Assembly (NCBI GenBank): GCA_000980705.1
Contig: LBCK01000002.1
Location: 124,001-188,000 of the forward strand
Reading direction: 5' to 3'
Length of the DNA: 64,000 bases
DNA from: Ruminococcus sp. UNK.MGS-30
GTDB taxonomy: Bacteria; Bacillota; Clostridia; Oscillospirales; Ruminococcaceae
The translations under genes were made by a program, and so were the position numbers. The notes beneath the pieces are model-generated. The model was not told the origin of the DNA and did no database searches. It worked only from the letters and a program-made list of their open reading frames with translations. Position 1 is the first letter of the stretch. Each line of letters begins with the position of its first letter. Shown here piece after piece: positions 9,819-19,197 of the stretch.

Positions 9819-11264
9819 ATGAATAAAGGAATTGTTCTGCATTATCTCTCCATGGCGCTGCTGCTGTCCTCGGCACTGTTCGTCGTGCCGGCGCTGGTGA
9901 GCCTGTACTATGGGGAATACTACTTCCTGCTGATCTTTCTGTGCGTGGGCGCAGGCATGGCGCTGGCGGCGCTGCCCGGTGCGCTGTACCGTCCCAAGCG
10001 ACGGTATATGTTTGCCAGAGAGGGCATGGTCATTGCAGCCCTCATGTGGATCATCTTTTCTGCGGTGGGTGCGCTGCCCTTTTATCTCAGCGGCAGCATT
10101 CCTCACTATGTGGATGCGCTGTTCGAGAGCATCTCCGGGTTCACCACCACGGGTTCGTCCATTTTGACGGACGTGGAGGCGCTGCCACGGGGCATCCTGT
10201 TCTGGCGCAGCTTTACCCACTGGGTAGGCGGCATGGGCGTACTGGTGCTTGCCATCGCCATTCTGCCGTCTACGGGAAACGCACTGTATCTGATGCAGGC
10301 GGAGTGTCCCGGTCCCCAGGTGGGAAAGCTTGTCCCCAAGGGAAAGACCTCGGCGCTGTATCTGTACCTCATCTACGGCGTGCTGACGCTGGTCACGGTG
10401 ATCCTGCTGTTCACCGGCGGAATGCCATTGTTCGACAGCGTGTGCCACGCCATGGGTATTGCCGGAACCGGGGGATTCGGCATCAAAAACGACGGCGTTT
10501 CCTACTATAATTCCCCGTATCTGGAGGGTGTCATTACCGTCACCATGATCCTGTTCGGGGTGAACTTTACCCTGTATTATTACCTGCTCATCCGGCGTTT
10601 CCGGGAGGTGCGGAAAAACACGGAACTGCGTGTCTATTTCTGCATCATCGCCGCCGCCACAGGGCTTATCATGCTCAATATCCAGCCCATCTATCACAGT
10701 GTGGGAAAGTGCTTTCGCTATGCGGTGTTCCAGGTGGCGTCCATCATGACATCCACCGGATTCGCCACGGCGGACTACAACAACTGGCCGCTGTTTTCCC
10801 AGATGATCCTCCTGCTGCTCATGTTTATCGGAGCGTGCGGCGGCTCTACCGGCGGCGGCTTTAAGGTGCAGCGCTTTGTGATCCTGTGGAAAAGCGGCTT
10901 TGCGTCCCTGCGGAAAATGGTACACCCTAACTCGGTGAACCAGGTGAAGTCGGACGACAAGATCCTGCGCTCGGAGGTATTGCAGCACGTCCTCAGCTAT
11001 CTGATCCTGTATCTGGGACTGGTGATTGCATCATTCCTGCTGATCTCTCTGGACGATATGGACTTCGGCACGGCGGTGTCGGCGGTGTCCACCTGCATCA
11101 ACAACATCGGACCGGGCATGAACCGGGTAGGACCGATGGAGAACTTTTCCTTTCTGTCAGACTTCTCCAAAATGGTGCTGTCGGCAGATATGCTTCTGGG
11201 ACGGCTGGAAATTTTCCCCATCCTGGTGCTGCTCTCGCCGTCGGTGTGGCGGAAGAGCTTTTGA
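9819..11264 (+). CDS. trkH: Trk potassium uptake channel subunit TrkH
   Basis: A 481-residue integral membrane K+ translocation subunit of the TrkH/KtrB superfamily. The expected M1-P-M2 repeats are visible through their filter-like segments: TTTGSSIL, GMGVLVLA, GTGGFGIKN, TSTGFATADYN and GACGGSTGGGFKVQR, the last being the conserved loop that gates the channel. The start at 9819 follows trkA closely. It ends at a bidirectional terminator shared with the convergent HPr-like gene. It works with TrkA to import K+ driven by the membrane potential or ion gradients. Confidence 0.93.
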   Translation: MNKGIVLHYLSMALLLSSALFVVPALVSLYYGEYYFLLIFLCVGAGMALAALPGALYRPKRRYMFAREGMVIAALMWIIFSAVGALPFYLSGSIPHYVDALFESISGFTTTGSSILTDVEALPRGILFWRSFTHWVGGMGVLVLAIAILPSTGNALYLMQAECPGPQVGKLVPKGKTSALYLYLIYGVLTLVTVILLFTGGMPLFDSVCHAMGIAGTGGFGIKNDGVSYYNSPYLEGVITVTMILFGVNFTLYYYLLIRRFREVRKNTELRVYFCIIAAATGLIMLNIQPIYHSVGKCFRYAVFQVASIMTSTGFATADYNNWPLFSQMILLLLMFIGACGGSTGGGFKVQRFVILWKSGFASLRKMVHPNSVNQVKSDDKILRSEVLQHVLSYLILYLGLVIASFLLISLDDMDFGTAVSAVSTCINNIGPGMNRVGPMENFSFLSDFSKMVLSADMLLGRLEIFPILVLLSPSVWRKSF

Positions 11265-11290
11265 GAAAAATTTACAGCAGCATAGCACAG

Positions 11291-11324
11291 AAAAACGGCA
11301 CCCCGTCTCCGGAGTGCCGTTTTT
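11291..11324. terminator. Bidirectional terminator between trkH and the HPr-like gene
   Basis: AAAAACGGCAC (11291-11301) and GTGCCGTTTTT (11314-11324) form a perfect stem with A/T tracts on both sides, fitting the convergent trkH (+) and HPr-like (-) genes. Confidence 0.85.
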
Positions 11325-11374
11325 CCCTCTTACTATTCTACTCAATCTTTGAAAAAGATGTGTGTTCTAAAAAC

Positions 11375-11605
11375 TTACTTTACGATGTACTTGCCGATAG
11401 CCTCTACCAGCTTGTCTGCATCGTCTGTGTGTGCCTGCAGCTTGATCGGCTTGGACAGATCCAGGCTAAAGATACCCATGATGGATTTTGCATCAATGGC
11501 ATAACGGCCGGACACCAGATCAATGTCATAATTGAACAGCATAACCTTGTTTACGAAATCCTTTACATCGTTGATCGCATTCAGCTGAATTGTTGTTTCA
11601 TACAT
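11375..11605 (-). CDS. HPr-like protein without the phosphoryl-carrying histidine
   Basis: A 76-residue HPr-fold protein starting at ATG 11605, preceded by a strong AGGAGG. It keeps the regulatory-serine block KSIMGIFSLDL (K40-S41), which aligns with K45-S46 of HPr. However, the region that should hold His15 (GIHARPA in HPr) reads LNAINDVKD, with no histidine. It therefore cannot pass phosphate along the PTS in the normal way; a Crh-like regulatory role, with Ser phosphorylation by HPr kinase, is the best inference. It is monocistronic, with its own promoter about 150 bases upstream and a shared terminator downstream. The frame extends further upstream, but without a ribosome-binding site. 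Confidence 0.8.
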   Translation of the reverse strand: MYETTIQLNAINDVKDFVNKVMLFNYDIDLVSGRYAIDAKSIMGIFSLDLSKPIKLQAHTDDADKLVEAIGKYIVK

Positions 11606-11758
11606 AACAATTACCTCCTCTTGAAGGGGTCTGATTCTCGCCCTTCCGGTGTCACAATAAATTGCAGAACCAAAAGCACATCCCATAAAACGGCAACGTG
11701 CATACCGCCTTTCGCTTTCATTGTGCAAGCTCCGGGTGCTTTCCCGTTCTGTACCTAT

Positions 11759-11787
11759 AGTCTACCACGAAAAAATTTTCTTGTCAA
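11759..11787 (-). promoter_or_regulatory. Promoter of the HPr-like gene
   Basis: On the minus strand, TTGACA (complement of 11782-11787), 17 bp and TAGACT (complement of 11759-11764). It leaves a leader of about 150 nt before the start codon. Confidence 0.75.
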
Positions 11788-11792
11788 GACGA

Positions 11793-11821
11793 TTGCAACA
11801 ATTTCGTCGATATAGTATAAT
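11793..11821 (+). promoter_or_regulatory. Promoter of mtaB
   Basis: TTGCAA (11793-11798), 17 bp and TATAAT (11816-11821). It is divergent from, and almost abuts, the HPr-like gene promoter. Confidence 0.75.
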
Positions 11822-11967
11822 AGAAGATGGAAACACCCCTGTTTTTTTGACAGTGACGTTAATTTTCATGAAAATCCAGTGAAAACGGCGCAAAGATTCT
11901 GCGGAAACCCGGTCGTTTTTTCGGAAATTCCGTCGTTTTTCTGGAGATGAGGAGGTATCGCACAGAC

Positions 11968-13290
11968 TTGAACTGTTATTTTTATACATTCGGATGCAAG
12001 GTGAACACCTGTGAGACCGCCGGGATGCAGTCTCTGCTGCAAAGCGCCGGCTATACGGTGGTCTCTCAGCCGGAAGAGGCGGACATTTTCCTGTTCAACT
12101 CCTGCACCGTCACCGCATCCGGGGACAGCCGCCTGCGCCACGCCATGCGAAAGGTGCGCCGGGAACACCCGGATGCTCTGCTGGTGCTGACGGGATGTTA
12201 TCCCCAGGCGTATCCCGACGAGGCAGCCGCCATTCCGGAGGCAGACCTGGTGCTTGGCACAAAACACCGGAGCAGGCTGCCGGGACTGCTGGCGGAGCTG
12301 TGTCAGAACCATGCCCGGATCGCCGCCGTGGACAGCTACGGCGCACAGGATGACTTCGAGGCGCTGCCCTGCGACACCATGCCGGACAACACCCGTGCCT
12401 TTCTGAAGATACAGGACGGGTGCAACTGTTTTTGCAGCTACTGCATCATTCCCTATGCCCGTGGACGCTGCCGGAGCCTGCCGCCGGAGGAACTGCGGAA
12501 AGCCGCCGCCGGATTTGCGGAGAACGGCTATCGGGAGATCGTCCTCTGCGGCATCAACCTGGGCTTTTACGGCATGGAGTGGGACGGCTCGCTGGCAGAG
12601 GCGGTGGAGACCTGTGCCGCCGTCCCCGGCGTGGAGCGTGTCCGGCTGGGGTCTCTCGAACCGGAGCGGCTGACGGAAGAACAGCTTTCCCGGCTGGCGG
12701 CGCTGCCCCAGTTCTGTCCCCAGTTCCACCTGTCTCTCCAAAGCGGCTGTGACAGGACTCTGCGTGCCATGAACCGGAAATATGACAGCGCCGAGTATGC
12801 CGTCATCTGTCAGCGCATCCGGCGGTACTTTCCCGACTGCGCCATTACCACAGATTTCATGGTGGGCTTTCCCGGCGAGACGGACGAGGACTTCCGGGAC
12901 TCGCTGGCGTTTGCACAGCGGATGGCGTTTGCCGCCATGCACGTGTTCCGCTATTCGCCCAGAGCCGGCACACGGGCTGCGGCGTTTCCGGAACAGTGCA
13001 GCGGCGCAGAAAAAACTGCCCGGATGGAACAGGCGCAGAAAGCGGCGAAGACCGCCAAGGAAAACTTTCTGAAAAGCCAGATCGGCACGGAATTTCCGGT
13101 GCTTTTTGAACGTGAGCGTGGCGACGGCTATCACGTGGGACACACCCCGAACGGCACCGTTGTGCGAATTTCTGCAAAAAATCCAAAAAAAAGTTTGCGT
13201 AATCGCATTTTTTGTGTTAGAATAGAAGAGAGTGATGCGGAATGCTGCTATGGGACGCTGACAGAGTCCGGTCTTGACGAAGACCTGTAG
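11968..13290 (+). CDS. mtaB: tRNA t6A37 methylthiotransferase MtaB
   Basis: A radical-SAM methylthiotransferase that converts t6A37 to ms2t6A37 in tRNAs. The N-terminal UPF0004 domain shows YTFGCKVN, NSCTVT and LTGCYPQ, holding three cluster cysteines. The radical-SAM motif C-x3-C-x2-C lies in GCNCFCSYCIIPYARGRC. The C-terminal region resembles a short TRAM domain. I choose TTG 11968 because GGAGG (11951-11955) precedes it and the product starts MNCYFYTFGCKVN, as in the family; the in-frame ATG at 11947 lies too close to its only upstream GGAG. The stop codon TAG (13288-13290) coincides with the TAGGGG that opens a mosaic repeat, so the natural 3' end may have been altered. Confidence 0.88.
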   Translation: MNCYFYTFGCKVNTCETAGMQSLLQSAGYTVVSQPEEADIFLFNSCTVTASGDSRLRHAMRKVRREHPDALLVLTGCYPQAYPDEAAAIPEADLVLGTKHRSRLPGLLAELCQNHARIAAVDSYGAQDDFEALPCDTMPDNTRAFLKIQDGCNCFCSYCIIPYARGRCRSLPPEELRKAAAGFAENGYREIVLCGINLGFYGMEWDGSLAEAVETCAAVPGVERVRLGSLEPERLTEEQLSRLAALPQFCPQFHLSLQSGCDRTLRAMNRKYDSAEYAVICQRIRRYFPDCAITTDFMVGFPGETDEDFRDSLAFAQRMAFAAMHVFRYSPRAGTRAAAFPEQCSGAEKTARMEQAQKAAKTAKENFLKSQIGTEFPVLFERERGDGYHVGHTPNGTVVRISAKNPKKSLRNRIFCVRIEESDAECCYGTLTESGLDEDL

Positions 13291-13527
13291 GGGTCGATGC
13301 CCACATCGACCCGTGTGCAGAAAAAACAGCAAACAGCTGCTGCCCTTGTACAAGTCTGCCGAATCAGCCTCCCCTGAAAGGGGAGGGGGACCAGCGAAGC
13401 TGGTGGAGGGGTTTTGCGGAATCTTTTTTCTTCATGTGCTAGTTTTCACGGAAATACCCCTCAGTCAAGCCTGCGGCTTGCCAGCTCAGCACAAGGCACG
13501 CCCTTCGGGTGCCCTATAGGGGAGCCA
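13289..13527. repeat. Mosaic hairpin repeat, locus 2
   Basis: It contains GGGTCGATGCCCACATCGACCC (13291-13312), a CCTCCCCT / AGGGGAGG hairpin, CAGCGAAGCTG, CAAGCCTGCGGCTTG and GGCACGCCCTTCGGGTGCC, ending AGGGGAGCC. It fills the mtaB-purL gap; no coding signal is seen in it. Confidence 0.8.
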
Positions 13528-13570
13528 GTCCGCAGCAGCATCCGCAAATTCAAAATAAAGGAGATTTACC

Positions 13571-16500
13571 ATGTCCGTTTTTCGTATTTATGTGGAGAAA
13601 AAGCCGGAATTCGCCGTTGAGGCACGCTCGGTTCTGAGCGATGTGCAGACGGCGCTCCGTCTGAATGTCAGCGACATCCGCATTTTCCACCGCTATGACG
13701 CAGACCATCTGACGGCAGAGGCTTTCGAGCGTGCTGTCCCCACCGTATTTTCCGAGCCTGCTGTAGACCACACCTACACAGAACTGCCGGCACTGGAAGA
13801 GGGTCAGCGGATGTTCGCCACAGAGTATCTGCCGGGTCAGTTCGACCAGCGTGCCGACAGCTGTGAACAGTGTATCCAGATTCTGCTCCAGGGCGAGCGC
13901 TGCCGTGTCCGCACCGCAGACGTCTATGTTGTCACCGGCAGTCTCACGGACGCTGAGTTCGACCGTCTGAAGAAATACCTTATCAACCCGGTAGAGCGCC
14001 GGGAGGCATCTCCGGAACTGCCGGAGACCCTGGATACCAACTATACCATCCCGACTACCGTAGAGACCCTCACCGGCTTTATCGGTCTGTCGGAGGACGA
14101 GCTGAAAAAGTTCATCGCCGACTACGGTCTGGCAATGGATCTGGGCGATATCCAGTTCTGCCAGCAGTATTTCCGGGACACCGAACACCGTGACCCCACC
14201 ATCACCGAAGTGCGCATGATCGACACCTACTGGTCTGACCACTGCCGCCACACCACATTCCTGACACAGATCACGGACGTGGATATCCCCACCGATTACA
14301 TCAAGGAGACCTACGACGCATACTGCACCGTCCGCCAGGAACTGGGCAGAGGCGAAAAGCCCATGACCCTTATGGACTTGGCAACCATCGCTGCCAAGAA
14401 ACTGAAGGCAGACGGCAAGCTGAACGACCTGGACGAGAGCGAGGAGATCAACGCCTGCTCCGTCAAGATCAAGGTGGACATTGATGGCAAGGAAGAGGAC
14501 TGGATCCTCATGTTCAAGAACGAGACCCACAACCACCCCACCGAGATCGAACCTTTCGGCGGTGCGGCGACCTGTCTCGGCGGTGCGATCCGTGACCCGC
14601 TGTCCGGACGTTCCTACGTATACCAGGCAATGCGTGTCACCGGTGCGGCAAATCCGCTGGTACCGGTAGAGGATACCATCGCCGGCAAGCTGCCCCAGAG
14701 AAAGATCACTGTCGGCGCAGCAAACGGCTACAGCTCTTACGGCAACCAGATCGGTTTGGCGACCGGTCACGTGGCTGAGGTCTACCACCCGGGCTATATG
14801 GCAAAGCGCATGGAGATCGGCGCTGTGCTGGGCGCTGCTCCGGCATCCAACATCCGCCGGGAAGCACCGGTGCCGGGTGACATCGTCATCCTGCTGGGCG
14901 GCAAGACCGGACGTGACGGCTGCGGCGGTGCGACCGGTTCTTCCAAGTCCCACACCGTAGAGTCCCTGGGTCACTGCGGCGCAGAGGTACAGAAGGGTAA
15001 TGCACCGGAAGAGCGCAAGCTCCAGCGTCTGTTCCGCAACCCGACCGTAACACAGATGATCAAGCGCTGCAACGACTTCGGCGCAGGCGGCGTTTCCGTT
15101 GCCATCGGTGAGCTGACCGACGGTCTGGAAATTGATCTGAACGCTGTACCGAAGAAGTACGACGGTCTGGACGGCACGGAAATTGCCATCAGCGAATCCC
15201 AGGAGCGTATGGCTGTGGTTGTCGCTGCCGAGGATGCAGAAAAGTTCATCAAGGAGGCAGGCAAGGAGAACCTGGAGGCTACCATCGTGGCAACTGTCCA
15301 GGCTGAGCCGAGACTGCGGATGCACTGGAACGGCAACACCATCGTAGACCTGTCCCGTGAGTTCCTCAACTCCAACGGTGCGGCAAAGCACACCGGCATC
15401 GCCATCGAAGAACCCCAGCCGGCTGCGGAATCCACCCTCACCGACAGCGCAGATGCGTGGACAGAGCTGCTGTCCAGTCTGAACATCTGCTCGCAGAAGG
15501 GTTTGATCGAAAAGTTCGATTCCACCATCGGCGCAGGCACCGTTCTGATGCCGTTCGGCGGCGTATACCAGCTGTCTCCGTCCCAGGCGATGGCTGCCAA
15601 GATCCCAGTACTCAAGGGCGAGACCAACACCTGCTCCCTCATGGCGTGGGGCTATAATCCCACCGTCAGCGAGCGCAACCCGTACCTGGGCGCAATGGAT
15701 GCCGTTATCACTTCTATCGCCAAGGTAGTCGCAGCAGGCGGCAGCTGGCACCACTGCTGGCTGACATTCCAGGAATACTTCGAGCGCACCCAGAACGACC
15801 CCAAGCGCTGGGGCAAGCCTATGGCAGCATTGCTGGGCGCATTCAAGGCACAGCTGGAACTGTCCTGCGGCTCTATCGGCGGCAAGGACTCCATGTCCGG
15901 CACCTTCGAGAACATCGACGTGCCGCCGACGCTGGTATCCTTTGCAGTTTCCACAGCCAAGGCAGACAAGGTGGTCTCCACCGAGTTCAAGCAGGCAGGG
16001 GACAAGGTCGTTATGCTCCGTCCGGAGACCGACGAGAACGGCGTTCCCAGCTTTGAGAGCATCCGTGCCACATTCGACAAGGTCGAGGCAATGATCGCCG
16101 CAGGCCGCATCCGTGCCGGCTGGGTCATCGACTACGGCGGCGTGGCTGAGGGTATCGCAAAGATGTGCTTCGGCAACGGCATCGGCTTTACCTTCGACCG
16201 CCAGCTGACAGACGCAGAGCTGTTCCAGCCCTGCTGCGGCGGATTCCTGCTGGAACTCTGCGGCGATGCAGAGGACGGCGAGGATGTGATCGGTTCTACC
16301 AGCGAAAAGCCGGAGATCGTCTGCCCGAAGTTCACTCTCCAGCTGGACAAGCTGCTGGCTGTCTGGGAAAAGAAACTGGAACCGGTATTCCCGTGCCGTA
16401 TCAAGACCACCACGGAAGTTCCGGAAAAGCTGTCCTATCCGAGAAAGACCACCCTGTCCGCATCGATCAAGAGCGCACAGCCCCGTGTTCTGATCCCGGT

Positions 16501-17275
16501 ATTCCCCGGCACAAACTGCGAATACGACACCGCACGTGTCTTTGAGCGTGCCGGCGCAAGACCCCAGACCTTTATCGTCCGGAACCTTTCCGCTGCGGCG
16601 ATGGAAGATTCCATCACCACCTTTGCCGCTATGGTGCGCCAGGCGCAGATCATCATGATCCCCGGCGGATTCAGCGGCGGCGACGAGCCGGAGGGCAGCG
16701 GCAAGTTCATCACCGCATTCTTCCGCAATCCCCGCATCAAGGACGCTGTACACGACCTGCTGAAGAACCGTGACGGTCTGATGCTGGGCATCTGCAACGG
16801 CTTCCAGGCACTGGTAAAGCTGGGTCTGGTACCGTTCGGCGAGATCATGGACATGACCGACGTTTCGCCGACGCTGACCTTCAACACCATCGCACGCCAC
16901 CAGTCCATGCTGGTTCGGACACGCATCGCATCCAACAAGTCCCCGTGGCTGTACGGCACCGAGGTGGACGATGTGCATACCGTAGCCATCTCCCATGGTG
17001 AGGGACGCTTTGTTGCGCCGCCGGAGCTGCTGGCAGACATGGCGAAGAACGGTCAGATCGCAACCCAGTATGTGGACATGGACGGCAACCCGACCATGGA
17101 CATCCACTTCAACCCCAACACTTCCATGATGGCAATTGAGGGCATCACCTCGCCGGACGGCAGAGTTCTGGGCAAGATGGGTCACAGCGAGCGTATCGGT
17201 CAGAACCTGTACCGGAACGTGCCGGGTGAAAAGGATCAGAAGATCTTCGAGAGCGGCGTGGCTTACTTTAAGTAA
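13571..17275 (+). CDS. purL: Phosphoribosylformylglycinamidine synthase, large single-chain form
   Basis: This enzyme catalyses step four of purine synthesis, converting FGAR to FGAM with glutamine and ATP. At 1234 residues it is the fused clostridial/proteobacterial type carrying the amidotransferase in the same chain. Visible parts are the N-terminal domain with TYWSDHCRHTTF, the ATP-site motif FKNETHNHPTEIEPFGGAAT, the second AIRS-like half with SCGSIGGKDSMSGTF, and the C-terminal class I glutaminase with nucleophile Cys1075 in LGICNGFQALVKLG plus PGGFSGGDEPEGSGKF. AAAGGAG precedes ATG 13571. It stands alone, without other pur genes, between two repeat clusters. Confidence 0.96.
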   Translation: MSVFRIYVEKKPEFAVEARSVLSDVQTALRLNVSDIRIFHRYDADHLTAEAFERAVPTVFSEPAVDHTYTELPALEEGQRMFATEYLPGQFDQRADSCEQCIQILLQGERCRVRTADVYVVTGSLTDAEFDRLKKYLINPVERREASPELPETLDTNYTIPTTVETLTGFIGLSEDELKKFIADYGLAMDLGDIQFCQQYFRDTEHRDPTITEVRMIDTYWSDHCRHTTFLTQITDVDIPTDYIKETYDAYCTVRQELGRGEKPMTLMDLATIAAKKLKADGKLNDLDESEEINACSVKIKVDIDGKEEDWILMFKNETHNHPTEIEPFGGAATCLGGAIRDPLSGRSYVYQAMRVTGAANPLVPVEDTIAGKLPQRKITVGAANGYSSYGNQIGLATGHVAEVYHPGYMAKRMEIGAVLGAAPASNIRREAPVPGDIVILLGGKTGRDGCGGATGSSKSHTVESLGHCGAEVQKGNAPEERKLQRLFRNPTVTQMIKRCNDFGAGGVSVAIGELTDGLEIDLNAVPKKYDGLDGTEIAISESQERMAVVVAAEDAEKFIKEAGKENLEATIVATVQAEPRLRMHWNGNTIVDLSREFLNSNGAAKHTGIAIEEPQPAAESTLTDSADAWTELLSSLNICSQKGLIEKFDSTIGAGTVLMPFGGVYQLSPSQAMAAKIPVLKGETNTCSLMAWGYNPTVSERNPYLGAMDAVITSIAKVVAAGGSWHHCWLTFQEYFERTQNDPKRWGKPMAALLGAFKAQLELSCGSIGGKDSMSGTFENIDVPPTLVSFAVSTAKADKVVSTEFKQAGDKVVMLRPETDENGVPSFESIRATFDKVEAMIAAGRIRAGWVIDYGGVAEGIAKMCFGNGIGFTFDRQLTDAELFQPCCGGFLLELCGDAEDGEDVIGSTSEKPEIVCPKFTLQLDKLLAVWEKKLEPVFPCRIKTTTEVPEKLSYPRKTTLSASIKSAQPRVLIPVFPGTNCEYDTARVFERAGARPQTFIVRNLSAAAMEDSITTFAAMVRQAQIIMIPGGFSGGDEPEGSGKFITAFFRNPRIKDAVHDLLKNRDGLMLGICNGFQALVKLGLVPFGEIMDMTDVSPTLTFNTIARHQSMLVRTRIASNKSPWLYGTEVDDVHTVAISHGEGRFVAPPELLADMAKNGQIATQYVDMDGNPTMDIHFNPNTSMMAIEGITSPDGRVLGKMGHSERIGQNLYRNVPGEKDQKIFESGVAYFK

Positions 17276-17283
17276 GCGGGTGG

Positions 17284-17793
17284 TGACTCCTCCGTCCTTC
17301 GGACACCTCCTCTAAAGAGGAGGCAGATGGGGGATATAAGGCTCCTCTTGTAGAGGAGCTGGCAGCCGTAAGGCTGACTGAGGAGTAATACGCACCAACG
17401 GGCGAACACTGTTCGCCCCTACAGATGCACATTTTGAACCGTTTTGAGAGTTAAATCCCCCTGTCCCTACGGGACATCCCAGCACAAGGCACACCCTACG
17501 GGCGCCTTTTCAAGGGGGACATGATGCGTGGTAATAAGCCTCCCTTGAAAAGGGAGGTGGATGCTCCGTAAGGAGCAGACGGAGGGATAAACGAGGAGTG
17601 ACGCACCAACGGGCGAACAGTGTTCGCCCCTACAGATGCACATTTTGAACCATTTTGAGAGTTGAATCCCCCTGTCCCTACGGGACATCCCAGCACAAGG
17701 CACACCCTACGGGCGCCTTTTCAAGGGGGACATGATGCGTGGTAATAAGCCTCCCTTGAAAAGGGAGGTGGCACGAAGTGCCGGAGGGATTTC
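17284..17793. repeat. Mosaic hairpin repeat, locus 3, with an internal ~170-bp direct duplication
   Basis: Segment 17391-17560 recurs almost unchanged at 17602-17771 (offset about 211 bp). Each copy has the CACCAACGGGCGAACA-TTCGCCCCTACAG hairpin, a constant spacer containing CATTTTGAACC, GTCCCTACGGGAC, and CTCCCTTGAAAAGGGAG. Outer parts carry CTCCTCTAAAGAGGAG and GGCACGAAGTGCC hairpins. The 669-base gap before the carboxypeptidase-like gene holds only this and a terminator. Confidence 0.85.
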
Positions 17794-17852
17794 AGCACAA
17801 AGTACGTTCCGAAAGAACTCTTTTCACGCACAACCAAATCAAACACAACAAG

Positions 17853-17891
17853 GCAGCCATGCTCCGGCGAACGGTGTGTGGCTGCTTTTTT
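17853..17891 (+). terminator. Terminator downstream of purL and its repeats
   Basis: GCAGCCA (17853-17859) pairs with TGGCTGC (17879-17885), followed by six T residues. It separates purL from the next gene. Confidence 0.75.
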
Positions 17892-17944
17892 GCATACCCG
17901 ACCGGGAAAGCGCATAAGCTGTACCAAAAACGGGAGGTGTGCCT

Positions 17945-19084
17945 ATGAAACGCTGGCTTGCGGCAATTTGTGCGGCGGTGCTTTTTGGGATGCTCTGGCG
18001 TGTGCCGGCGGTCTGTGCCGCAGAAGAACCGGAGATCCCGGCGGCAGCCTATGCGCTGATGGAGACGGAGACCGGGACGCTTTTGCTGGAATCCCACAGC
18101 AGCGACCGGATGGCGTGCGGCGCAATGGCAAAGCTGATGACTGCCTATCTGGCGGCGGAGCAGGTGGAGCAGGGGAATTGGACGGCGGACACCGTCCTCA
18201 CGGCGACAGATGCGGTCACCGGCACAAAGGGTGCTGTGATCTGGCTCACCGCCGGGGAAGAGATGACGGTGGGCGACCTGCTGAAAGGGCTGATCGTGGG
18301 GAACGCCAACGATGCCGCTGTTGTGCTTGCCGTGGCTGCGGGCGGCGATGCGGAGACCTTTGTCATGGACATGAACGCCCGTGCCTTTGACCTGGGGATG
18401 CGTGACACCCGGTTCGCCAGTCCCCAGGGCAGCCCGGACGACGGGGCGTATACCACGGCGGCAGATCTGGCACGGCTCTGCTGCGCTCTGGCGAAACAGG
18501 ACTGTCTCCGGGAATATTTCCGCACCTGGCGGGATTTTCTCCGGGGCGACGCCACCGAGCTGGTGAACGAGAACACCTTTGCCCGGACGGATGAGACCAG
18601 CATCGGCTTTAAGGCGTGCCACAGCGAAAGCGAGGGCTGGAGCATTGCCGCCGGGGCAGAGCGGAACGGGATGCAGTGCGTGGCGGTGGCGCTGGGGTGC
18701 GGCGACACGGACAGCCGCTTTGCCCTGGCGAAACAGCTGCTGCGGAAAGGGTTCGCCGGGTGGAAGGTGGTACAGCCCGGATTTTCCGGGGAATTTCTCT
18801 ATCCTGTCCAGATCCGTGGCGGCGTGGAACGTGCCGTGCTGGCAGAACCGGGACGGCTCAAGGCACTGGTCATCCCACGGAGCTGCGGCGAGCTGGAAAC
18901 CGTGATGGTGCTGCCCGGCTATCTCCGTGCGCCGGTGCGGAAAGGGCAGAAACTGGGCAGTGCGGCGTTTTACCAGGGCGATACCCTGCTCTATGAAACC
19001 GACGTGGTGGCGGCAGATGCCGTCCGGGAACGGAACTTCTGGGATGCGCTGGAACAAATAACGGTCAAAATGCTTAAATTGTAG
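17945..19084 (+). CDS. D-alanyl-D-alanine carboxypeptidase (PBP5/DacF) homologue with all three active-site motifs lost
   Basis: A 379-residue secreted protein of the peptidase S11 family: signal peptide (MKRWLAAICAAVLFGM, cut near CAA-EE), transpeptidase-like domain to ~residue 265, then the PBP5 C-terminal beta domain. GGGAGG lies 7 bases before ATG 17945. The catalytic SxxK is AMAK (A60-K63), SxN is NAN (120-122) and KTG is KAC (223-225), so neither acylation nor carboxypeptidase activity is expected. Surrounding framework such as AKLMTAYLAAEQ, LIVGNANDAA and VAVALG is well kept, arguing for selection on the fold. No C-terminal membrane anchor is obvious. The role is unknown; peptidoglycan binding or regulation of true PBPs is inference. 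Confidence 0.82.
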   Translation: MKRWLAAICAAVLFGMLWRVPAVCAAEEPEIPAAAYALMETETGTLLLESHSSDRMACGAMAKLMTAYLAAEQVEQGNWTADTVLTATDAVTGTKGAVIWLTAGEEMTVGDLLKGLIVGNANDAAVVLAVAAGGDAETFVMDMNARAFDLGMRDTRFASPQGSPDDGAYTTAADLARLCCALAKQDCLREYFRTWRDFLRGDATELVNENTFARTDETSIGFKACHSESEGWSIAAGAERNGMQCVAVALGCGDTDSRFALAKQLLRKGFAGWKVVQPGFSGEFLYPVQIRGGVERAVLAEPGRLKALVIPRSCGELETVMVLPGYLRAPVRKGQKLGSAAFYQGDTLLYETDVVAADAVRERNFWDALEQITVKMLKL

Positions 19085-19125
19085 AAGATAAATTTGTGTA
19101 GATTATACAAGAATCCGGATACCCC

Positions 19126-19154
19126 TTGCAATCTGCCGCAGAATATAGTATGAT
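19126..19154 (+). promoter_or_regulatory. Promoter of pgi
   Basis: TTGCAA (19126-19131), 17 bp and TATGAT (19149-19154), followed by a leader of about 175 nt that contains a short repeat module. Confidence 0.65.
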
Positions 19155-19197
19155 ATAAGTGGTAAAGTGGTTGGACAGCACAAGTGTGCCGGCTGGT

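Noticed and set aside
13550..17185. A 1211-residue open frame on the minus strand opposite purL
   Set aside because: It is the mirror of a highly biased GC-rich gene; purL on the plus strand has clear family motifs and a ribosome-binding site, while the minus frame has neither.
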